Shown here piece by piece: positions 46,507-55,246 of a stretch of DNA of 64,000 nt. Below the pieces are notes generated by a model. The model searched no databases and was not told the origin of the DNA. It saw only the letters and a list, made by a program, of their open reading frames with translations. Made by a program: the position numbers and the translations under genes. Numbering within the stretch: position 1 is the stretch's first letter; each line of letters starts with the position of its first letter. The stretch comes from Margaritispora aquatica (Eukaryota > Ascomycota > Leotiomycetes > Helotiales > Discinellaceae). The stretch spans positions 1,426,001 through 1,490,000 of the forward strand of contig VJWN01000005.1 in the NCBI GenBank assembly GCA_007644065.1, given 5' to 3'.

Positions 46507-47792
46507 ATGAGTTGGATCTCCCACCTCCTTTGTTGTTGGAGCAGGAGAATTCGAGATGGAGCTCCCAACCCGGGAGTGGAAGCTCCTAAGACGATAGAAA
46601 GTCCCAAGTCGACGGGATCGATAGAGACGCCGACAGTGAAGGTAGAAGTAGAAGATGATGCGAAAACCATCCCAACAATCGACATCAACCCGTGGATAGT
46701 GAACTCGTCGGCTACCTCTCGAGATGCGGTCGTGGAGCAGATTCGCGATGCGTGCGTTACCTATGGATTCTTCTCGCTCGTCGGTCACGGCATTCCTCTG
46801 AAGCTGCAAGAACGAGTCTTCCAATGCGCCGAGACCTTCTTCGCCTTACCCGTGGAGGAGAAAATGGAAGTGTCGATAAAGAAATCGCTCGGATTGAGCA
46901 ATCGAGGATACGAGACCATCCAAGGACAGACATTACAGACAGGCATGCTTCCGGATCTGAAAGAGGTGAGTTTTCATTTTCATGTCCCCTCCCGGCGAGA
47001 GAAAACATCATCACTGGCAACATGGCAATCACAAGAAAAAAACACCCAAAAATCAAGCCTTTCTTTCTAATAAGATCCACACAGGGATTCTTCATCGGCG
47101 CCGAAGTCCCACGGGATGACCCACGAGCAGGAAAGTTCCTGACGGGACCGAATCAATGGCCGTCATCTCTACCACCAGAGGAATTCGAGAAACCGCTGCA
47201 AGAGTATCGCAACCGGATGGTACTGCTCGCTGAGGCGGTGCTGAAAATCCTCGCCGCGGGACTTCCAGAACATCTCAGTTCGCCGCACGTCTTCGACGAG
47301 TTTACCATCCAACCATCTGGAAACCTGCGGCTGCTGCATTATCCGCCGCAGACGAGCACGGACAAGAAACAACTCGGAGGTGTGTTGACTCTTTCTTCAA
47401 CTCCAATTGACATTCCTTCGTGCTGACAGTCGTGCTTTCTAGCGGGCGCCCACACCGACTTTGGCGGCATAACCTTCCTGCTCCAACAACCCGGGACCTC
47501 AGGACTCCAAGTCTTCTACCCCCCGACCTCAGAATGGATACCCGTCCCGGTGAGAGAGGACTCGTTCGTCATCAACATCGGCGACCTATTGCAGATGTGG
47601 ACCGGTAACTACTATCGCAGCGCCGTGCATCGTGTCATCAACACGGGAACCAAGCATCGATATAGCGCGCCCTTCTTCTATAATGGAAATCTGAATCTCA
47701 AGTTTACGCCGTTGAATGGTGAGGGTCCTGAGACGACAGCCGAGGAGCATATTAGGGGCAAGTTCTTAGCGAGTCATAGACAGTCGAAGTGA
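46507..47792 (+). CDS. 2-oxoglutarate/Fe(II)-dependent dioxygenase
   Basis: Three exons (46507-46965, 47085-47379, 47443-47792) give 367 residues, normal for the isopenicillin N synthase-like family. The N-terminal block (KTIPTIDINPWIV, then GFFSLVGHGIP) and the catalytic C-terminal domain are both present. Iron ligands are His255 and Asp257 (AHTDFGG) and His314 (SAVHRV); Arg324 with Ser326 (RYS) should hold 2-oxoglutarate. It can hydroxylate, desaturate or close rings. This enzyme class is not part of the usual azaphilone set known to me, so it may add a step that makes the product different. The first 55 residues are poorly defined, and a downstream start is possible. Confidence 0.92.
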
Positions 47793-48224
47793 GGCGGGAG
47801 GTGTGATGGGCTGGGACATGATGAAGGTGGAAATCTTATGACGAAATGTATACTTTAGATGAGATCAATGACCATATTGAAAAAGAGAGCCCCGTCAGAA
47901 TATAATTCATTTATGAAGTTGTGACACGATATGCAGTTGTAACGCGGTATCCAGATTTGCGGCAGAGTGGTCTTGGTCAAACATAGAAGGATCAATGCGT
48001 AGGAAGGAAATACAAGGGTCTCAATAGCCCGTGTTGAGATGATGAGCTAGGCCATTTCTATGAATCCCAAATGAAGTTTGGGTCTTTAACCATTTCATTG
48101 AAAAAAAAAAAAAACTATGTGGTCTTGCGCATTCTAAAGCTAAAATCCCACAATAATGCATTCTCGTAGCGATCTGTGCCACATTTCACAACATAATCTT
48201 GATCAAATCACAACCTTCAAAGCC
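47793..48224. other. intergenic region between convergent genes
   Basis: About 430 bp of shared 3' flank, with an A-tract near 48102. Nothing else is seen. Confidence 0.55.
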
Positions 48225-49276
48225 CTAATACTTGGCCTCCACCGGTGGGCTATCCAATCCATCGTGTGAAACAGTCTTTGTCGGCGTGAAGACCCAACCT
48301 GGATGAGCGACCAATAGAAAGAAGACGGCGATGACAATCACGCTGTGGAAAATCGGATTAGCAAAGTTCTTACACTTGAGAGTACCATAGGTAGCACTTA
48401 CACTCCCTCCAGCCCAATGAATAATCCTTCATTGTGAATCAGAGGTCCAGAGTATCCATCGCTTAACTCATCGATACGATAGACACATCTGACCAAGATA
48501 GAGATGATAGCAAGAGTCAAGAAAACCACGAAGAGGGTGAACTTGTTGTCTGCGTGTGTGCCCTGCACTACTCTTCCAAGCTTAACGTCCTTTCGATAAC
48601 GGATAGCATAATCGAGTGAAAGGAGGATGAAGACAGTAAGGGTGAAGACTTGGAAACACAATCCAGCGAGAGCAATGTTGACACCAGCCTGAGATGACCC
48701 TTGGGAGTTTGTCGACATGGCGCCTCCGACGGCTTGAAGGACGAGAGAGATGATGTCACATGGGATGAACAGGATATAGTAGAGTTTGGGTGCGAAGCGC
48801 GAAGAACTGGGTGAGAGGTACACGATGCTGGAAACAGTCAGAAAACTCTCTCTCTTTGCATGTGGGTAAGCAGAAATCCACACATTTTGTACAGAGTGAC
48901 GTAAATTGCGGCCGTGAAGAATACAGGTGCGAAAGTGATGCAAACTAATTCGAGAAGCTGTCAGTAAACATTCTTTTGAAGGTCGACAGGGGTCAATCAA
49001 TATCTACATACCGATCTGCATCATGAATCCACCGAAGCTGAACGGATTGGCATGCATGATGATTCTACCTCCGTAACCGACCATTTCAATTACACAACCG
49101 GCCGTCATACAGCTCATGAAGACCCATGCTTTCCATCTCAAACCTAGGACAAGGTGGCCGATGAAAGCGATGCCGAAAAGCGCAATGAAGGCAGCGTTCG
49201 CAGGAAGGCTGGGTCGATATTGGAATATACTTTCATCGATTGAGCATGTATCGAGGGTGCAGTCAATGGAAGACAT
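48225..49276 (-). CDS. RTA1-like membrane protein (lipid-translocating exporter family)
   Basis: Four exons (49276-49012, 48944-48884, 48827-48402, 48342-48225) give 289 residues with about seven hydrophobic spans. Family blocks are seen: GYGGRIIMHANPFS, VCITFAPVFFTAAIYVTLYK, IVYLSPSSSRFAPKLYY, CDIISLVLQAVGGAMS, and a late RCVYRIDELSDGYSGPLIHNE block, with VAHPGWVF near the end. RTA1/RSB1 proteins are fungal plasma-membrane proteins linked to resistance to 7-aminocholesterol and to sphingoid base movement. Within this cluster, and with the regulatory element upstream, it may protect the producer or move the lipophilic product; that is inference. It could also be a passenger gene. Confidence 0.92.
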
Positions 49277-50038
49277 TTTGATCGTGTTGATCTTTTGGAG
49301 GTTAGTTGGGGAAAAGGCTGTCGATCAGGAGGAATCGTGGTTATGGTTATTTGAAGGAGGAAGAAGGGAAGAGGACGAATGTTTGGTATTATATGTTGTA
49401 CATACAGTATCTGATTCGATTCAAAAGGGGGTTAATGATGACCTTGGCGCATTCAGTTGCGGTTCGTCTTTGGCCCGTACATATATATACAAGGTTCGAT
49501 GCCTACAGTATATTACCCGCAAATTCCAACATTCCACGCGTTCGTCACTACAGTAGTACTCTAAGTTTAAGTGAGTGGCAGCGCAGATGATTTAAGACGA
49601 TACATCGCATTCGCTTAGAAATCCTTCCTAAGACTCGGGCGGAGTTTCATCCGCCCTCTGTCTTCGAAAGTTAGTCCGGCTGGGTGATACTGTATCAATC
49701 ACTGTGCGGGCTCAACTAGGTCGATCGCTTGGCTTTCGCACTCGGTTTTTCACCAATGAATTAGGTGCTACGATAATATTAACAATTGAGGCTGAAATTC
49801 GACAGCACACAATCGCCATAAGTCACGTGATGAAAGCAATATGTATGGAATTTATGTTGGTCGATCAGTTTGGCGATTTATACGGACCGTAAATTCTGCT
49901 GACATGAAACCCAGGTGAATGTTCTGATGTACAAGCTTGTTTGTTTGAATTCACACATAACAGCTTTGTTGTGCGAACGTGAATAAATTCCATTCTCATA
50001 CTAACTCACCATCGCTAGGCTGGCCATTCTACGCCAAT
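49277..50038. other. RTA1-like gene promoter and SDR 3' flank
   Basis: About 760 bp, no gene seen. It holds the palindrome-embedded cluster element at 49637-49656. Confidence 0.55.
49637..49656 (+). promoter_or_regulatory. CGGAGTTTC element inside a GGGCGGA...TCCGCCC inverted repeat
   Basis: The core starts at 49640. Two perfect 7-bp arms with a 6-bp gap give CGG and CCG triplets in inverted order, the layout of a Zn2Cys6 dimer site. It lies about 360 bp upstream of the RTA1-like gene. Confidence 0.6.
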
Positions 50039-51264
50039 CTATCCCAGGTTGATGTTCAATGCCAGCTGCTCCATGGGATACATAACATCATCCTCCTTAT
50101 AGTCATCCGAATTCAGATCCATATACCCTTCAGAGGCTCGTTCTCTGCTCACGATACCAAGTGATCGTCCTAGAACTCGGGTCAACAAATCCTCTCACAT
50201 GGCTATTTGATGTACATACCATTGACACTCTTGTCAGTAGCAACTCTGAGAACAGCCTTCACAGCGTCGTCGAGTTCTCCAAACTCCACTCCTGCTGCCA
50301 TCAGTTTCGTCTTGATTAAGGGAGGGATCAGTCCAGTGTCGACATATCTACTCGCAGAAAAATCAGCGTGAACCTCCCAACCCAAAAAAGCTTACTCCAT
50401 TCTCATGCATGTGATGGGTCCTGAGTAAAATGAGATGATGCTAACCCAGGAGTAACGAGATTGACTCTAATACCATCCTGCCATGTGGTTCTCCTCAGAC
50501 ACTTCATCAATCCTCTAATCGCAACCTTCGAAACAGGGTACTGAATGTTCATCTTCCAATCCACATAGGCAGAAAGACTGCTCTTCAAGATCAAGCACCG
50601 ATCACTCTGACTGTCCGGCTTCAACTGAAGCCTCTTGAAATAGTGAAGAGCGAGACGCGTGGTATACAGTATGCCGGTAAGATTCACGTCCAGAATATTG
50701 AGCTTTGGCATGGTTGGAGGATCATTTGGATCTTTTATTTGAGTAAGCAAAGTTTCAAAATGAGAGGAAGGCGACGGAGGAGGATGAGGTACCTTCTGGT
50801 GCAACCATAGAGTCTCCCATCCCATTGAGTCCTGCATTGGCTACTACAATATCGATACTCTTGTGTGGAGAGTTCAGCAGAGCCGCTTCGAAGACTGCAA
50901 CTTGCTCCTCCCAGTTACGCACATCGCTCTTCACAAATTGCACGTTTTTGCCTAGTTCAGCAACGGCTTTTTTTCCAGCTTCTTCGCTGAGATCTCCGAT
51001 TGTGACATAGGCTCTGCGTGGGGAATCAGCCGACTGTCCATATAGGCTGTTCTACCTCAATACTTACCCTGCTTCGAGGAAGGCTTTGGCATAGGCTTTG
51101 CCCAAACCGCCGGCACCTACGACTGTCAACGGCAAAATTCCTGAATGCATAATCTCGTGATACGTACCTCCAGTGATAATCACTGATTTTCCCTCTAGGT
51201 TCTCGGGGGTGAATTTGGATGGCACCTCGATCGGGCCAGTGTTTTCATACTTTGGGACCGTCAT
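50039..51264 (-). CDS. classical short-chain dehydrogenase/reductase
   Basis: Six exons (51264-51168, 51116-51068, 51013-50793, 50731-50446, 50347-50220, 50169-50039) give 303 residues. The Rossmann motif TGGAGGLG is formed across the first intron; then come NAG (VVANAGLNG), the catalytic Ser region (KSSLSAY), the active-site YPVSK (Tyr-Lys), and the PG motif (NLVTPGYVDTGL). The C-terminus reads GRSLGIVSRERASEG. All catalytic residues are there, so it should oxidise or reduce a hydroxy/keto group with NAD(P)(H). It resembles 15-hydroxyprostaglandin dehydrogenase-type SDRs. A cluster element lies 135 bp upstream, so it is probably a tailoring ketoreductase or dehydrogenase of the pathway. The last exon is short and was placed by splice signals and frame only. 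Confidence 0.9.
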
Positions 51265-51659
51265 AATGCAAGTAGGAGCTATAGCATTGAAACACTATGA
51301 TTGAAGAGATGCCTATGGCTTTTGTCGAATGTTGCCAGTTACTTATTTCCCTGTGACATGTGTGACTCGCATGTATGAGCTTCAGCTTACCTAAACGTCG
51401 GAGTTTCTTGACGGACTTGCGTTGAATCTGAGAATCTATGCTGACAACCTATAGATAAGCACAAGCTCGAAATTGAATTACACGTATTGATTCTTCTTCC
51501 CCATGACCTCCTTCGCGTGTGATTATGTCATACGTTTCTACGTCCTTATTGCTATATGATTTATTGTGAGTGCTGTTTCAGCTGTTTCAGCTGCACCAGT
51601 TTGAGATTCATCCCCGATCCTCTGTAAAAAAAAAAAATAATAATAATAATAATAAAAAA
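51265..51659. other. SDR promoter region
   Basis: About 395 bp with the cluster element at 51399 and an A-rich AAT tract near 51627-51660. No gene. Confidence 0.55.
51399..51408 (+). promoter_or_regulatory. CGGAGTTTCT element upstream of the classical SDR
   Basis: Exact 10-mer, 135 bp from the SDR start codon, the closest of all copies. Confidence 0.65.
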
Positions 51660-52737
51660 TCATTTCTTTCCTGTAATCCGTACGAATTCCTTCTCAATAT
51701 TTTGCCAAACCCAGTCTACCATTCCTTCCGACCTATATTCCGTCAGAACTTCTGCAACATGAGGTTTTGAACACTCTCCTAGCATGTCAATCGAGTATGT
51801 GCCACTTCCTTGTTCCCCATTGGTTCCTCTAGCAACTTCCATACCCCCAGCCAACGGGACTCCATCTGCCTTCTCGTCCTTTTTACCCGTGGGATACTTG
51901 GCACTTGTTGCCAAAAACACATGTCTCTCGCCAGCATCCACGAAAGGAATTTGCACCAAAGGACCCAAGAGCATAAATAGCGCTCTGAAAATCGACTCGA
52001 GAGCCCCACCAGTCCCACGGGCGATTCCAGATTTCACTGGGCCTGGAAAGTTGTGAATGAAGGAAACTTCCGGGGCATCTCTTGCGTGTTTTTCGAGAGC
52101 CAAACTGACGATAGATGCAGCATGACCACGCTGTGCCATGAGTCCACGGTTCCAGCCTTGGAAATTCTCCTTGTCGATAACACCTTCCATCGTAGCTACA
52201 AAGACGCTGACAACTCGGCGTAGCGAGGTTGCATTTTGCAGAAGAGGAAGTAGGTTAGAAATGAATCTATGCCTGCAATAAACTGCCAAAGCTGCAGCGT
52301 AATGGAGACCTTCTTCGGTTTCTACAAGTATAGTAAGCGATTGAGCCTCATGATGTCTCTTAGTGGAGGAGCAGGAAATCCTTACTAAGCCCAGTCTGTA
52401 ATGTGCCAATTGTGAGAAATAACAAATTGATGCTCTTCTCCTTGCTTTTGATGACTTCACATATTTCATCTACGTTCTTCAGAAGACTCGTCTCTTTCTT
52501 GATGAAAATGAATTCTCCCTTGGCATTAATCTTCTGGCATTCTGCCTTGATGCGATCTCCAGCCTCCTGGGATCGACCAATAAAGTAAACCCGAGGCTGG
52601 ACGGCATACTTTGCAAATTGCTTCAACGTAGTTTCTCCAACTCCCGATGTCCCGCCTACGAAAACTGCAACAAGACCAGGAATTAGGGTGGAAGCAATAC
52701 GGGAGTTTGAGGCTTGGACATCTTTAAGAAGCACCAT
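51660..52737 (-). CDS. atypical SDR-fold oxidoreductase (1 of a divergent pair)
   Basis: Two exons (52737-52386, 52321-51660) give 337 residues. The nucleotide-binding motif VGGTSGVGE is near residue 28, and YFIGRSQEAG follows as the second strand. The region that should hold YxxxK instead reads HAASIVSLALEK, with no Tyr; the next block is FIHNFPGPVKSG. It shares this plan with its divergent neighbour at 53294. This subgroup of fungal SDR-like proteins is common in metabolite clusters, where members are labelled ketoreductases or are of unknown use. It is likely part of the pathway, given the shared promoter and cluster element. Whether it is catalytic is open. Confidence 0.85.
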
Positions 52738-52969
52738 GGTACACGTGAATTGGTAATGCGAGAAAGGAGTAAGGTAGGAACACAGTAAATTATGATGTAT
52801 AAGGTGCAAGCTTCAAATTAAAACAAACGTAAGCTGGAAGAGGGTCAAACGATGTGTCGCTTCGTTGGATGATTCTCTCCTTTGATGTAAAGTCTGTAAA
52901 GTCTAAAGAAATGCTATTTAAGACATGTCCTTTGTCGTATTTGGCGCAAGGAGGGACCCCGGCGGGGTG

Positions 52970-52980
52970 ATATAACTCCG
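52970..52980 (-). promoter_or_regulatory. CGGAGTTATAT element (inverted) between the SDR pair
   Basis: Reads ATATAACTCCG on the plus strand; the same 11-mer as at 24751. About 230 bp from one start and 310 bp from the other. Confidence 0.5.
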
Positions 52981-52998
52981 TCCCCTGTATGTTCAGAT

Positions 52999-53030
52999 CA
53001 TAGACGACCCGACGGGTCGGGTCGTCTATG
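52999..53030. repeat. perfect 15-bp inverted repeat with 2-bp gap
   Basis: Arms CATAGACGACCCGAC (52999-53013) and GTCGGGTCGTCTATG (53016-53030) are exact reverse complements around GG. It can form a cruciform or bind a large dimer. The related string CGACCGACCCGG follows near 53069. Its position midway between two divergent genes suggests an operator, but no known factor is matched. Confidence 0.85.
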
Positions 53031-53293
53031 CTCATAAATAAGCGAATGCGAAAGTCGCGACCGACCCGGGATCCACGAAGCTTGATTACCCCAGACAAAG
53101 ACAAACGTAGGATGTAGTACAGTAGCTTCCCTGAACCACGCTTCTGCGATGAATGTGAACTTTCATTACATGTGAAGCTGCAGGTACTGGCTAAGTTCTT
53201 AAGGCTGCTTCTGTTCTCTATCTAGTCCTCGGTCTCTACCTCCTCTTCTCTCCTCATTATCTCTCTCTTCCATCCCACAAGCATATACCAAGC

Positions 53294-54409
53294 ATGGTCA
53301 GCCTCCACACCGTTCGCGCAGCTAATGCAGCGCTGGTAAAGTTGCAAAGCCTCGTAGTTGTCCTGGTGAGCACATCAGGAATCGTGTCTTACGCAGCAAA
53401 AGCTCTCGCAACTCACGCCAAAGACGGGAAAGGTCTTCGTGCCTACATCGTTGCCAGAAAGAAGTCTGCAGCTGAGAGTCTTATCGCAGAGTGCCAGAAA
53501 GCTTGTCCACGGGGGCAATTCCTCTTTGTTCAAGCCAACAATCTTGCGCTCATAAAAGATGTGGACAGTGCCTGCGCCGAAATCACAGAGTTGGAGACAA
53601 AGGCAGCAGCAGATGGTGAGAAGCCGCGGATAGACATTCTGATCATGGGTCAGGCTTATCTAGCATTTGATGGCCGACATGGTACGTATCCTGTCCATAT
53701 TTAGAAGCTTGGTAACTAATTGAACTTCACCTCAGAGACTACAGAAGGCATTGACGAGCTTATGAGCCTGCTGTATTATGGCCGCATGCGTTTCACCAAC
53801 AAACTCCTACCTCTTTTGCTCGAATCTCCTTTACCCGCGCATGTCATTTCAATTTTTGGTCCTCAGCGAGACGAAAAACTCTTCCTCGATGATATCTCCC
53901 TTCGAAACCCTAAGAACTATGGTTTTGGCCCCATGGGTTCTCACGCAGCCTATATGAAGACATTTTATATGGAATATCTAGCTGCAAAATATCCTGGAAA
54001 GATCGCTTTGATACATTACTTCCCGGGCCTTGTTGTCACAGACGCTTTCCAGTCCAATACACTACCAAAGTGGTTCAAATACACCTGGAAAATTGGGGTA
54101 GCACCATTCACACGACTTTTCACCGTTGCAAAGGACGAATGTGGAGAACGAGTCATCTTCCTCGCCTCAAAACGTTTCCCCGCCCAAAGTACCACACAAG
54201 GTTTGAAGACTACAGATGGTCTCGAAATAGCTGAGGCATCTAATGGTGTGCTTGGCGGAGGTTGTTACAGGGTTGATTGGGATGGAGGGATGATCCCAAT
54301 CAAGCAGAATTATAAGCAGCTGAGAAAAGATGGATGGGCGGAGAAATTCTGTGCTCATACCGAACAGGCATTTACGGATATTGAAGCTGGAAAGGCTTTT
54401 ACTGGTTGA
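53294..54409 (+). CDS. atypical SDR-fold oxidoreductase (2 of a divergent pair)
   Basis: Two exons (53294-53681, 53736-54409) give 353 residues. It is the divergent partner of the gene at 51660-52737 and aligns with it block by block: IAECQKACPRGQFLFVQ with IKAECQKINAKGEFIFI, and ALIHYFPGLVVTD with SFIHNFPGPVKSG. The glycine motif is eroded (VSTSGIVSYA in place of TGGTSGIG), and the active-site segment reads HAAYMKTFYMEYLA, where Tyr is followed by Lys at +2 instead of +4. It may be a non-standard reductase, or a dehydratase- or cyclase-like protein that keeps the fold. It is the rightmost gene that I assign to the cluster. Confidence 0.82.
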
Positions 54410-55246
54410 TTCCACGTTGTGATGGGAGGATGTCTTTCAACCTTCGGACAGCGCCAAGATGAAGAGTAGACGGGCATCTTTGAAACTTTTATACATGTTT
54501 TTTGTCGGATTCTACCACTGGCTGCGGAAGGGAACGTATGGCGCGATGTGGTGATTTGAGCATACCCATTTCTTCTAGTAGGAATACACTTAGCGAGCAT
54601 GGAAATCTTTTTGGCCGCTGAAAATTTGCCAGCGGTCCTTCTCCTTAGTACCTTTCATGGAGAGTAACAGAGCTTCCATGGAGAATATCACATGCAAGAC
54701 CAGTGCGTTGCAATGATACTAAATTTAGCACCATCTCCATCATATCTGAACCCGACCCAATATGTCCCAATACCAGTGAGTAGACATACACACTCGAGAA
54801 AGCCACCACGATTAGAGAGCAAACCTACTCTCAAATCCACATCCACTATATAAACAAACTCATCTTCAGCTATATCTTCTATTCAAATAATAACATACAT
54901 TTATCTCGATCTTAAGATGAGCAGCACCTTGTTGTTCATGGCGCGGCGTGGGTTTACTGGGTGAAAGAGAAAGGATTGCGTAAAATATCAGGATTTCAGG
55001 GGCAGGGGCTGAAGCGAGCATCATGTTGACGTTGGCATTGGGTAAGTCAGCGATACTGCTCGGATTTCCATGTGCTATATCATGATATTCCTGGAATCTA
55101 AAACATGACTTCTCAGTACGAAACTCGTATTTCATTCTATTTTTAGCTACTTTGCAGACAATTTCCACCATCCTACTCACAACACCCAACACAACATCAA
55201 TAGTAGTACCACGAGAGGTAACAATACTAGACTCAAGGACGACAGA
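54410..55246. other. intergenic region at the right cluster edge
   Basis: About 840 bp of shared 3' flank of convergent genes. No gene, element or strong repeat is seen. Confidence 0.5.

Larger units (their letters stand above)
52738..53293. other. bidirectional promoter between the two atypical SDR genes
   Basis: 556 bp between divergent start codons. It holds ACCCC-GGC-GGGGT (52956-52968), the inverted CGGAGTTATAT element (52970-52980), and a perfect 15-bp inverted repeat (52999-53030). It is the last promoter with a cluster-type element on the right. Confidence 0.65.
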
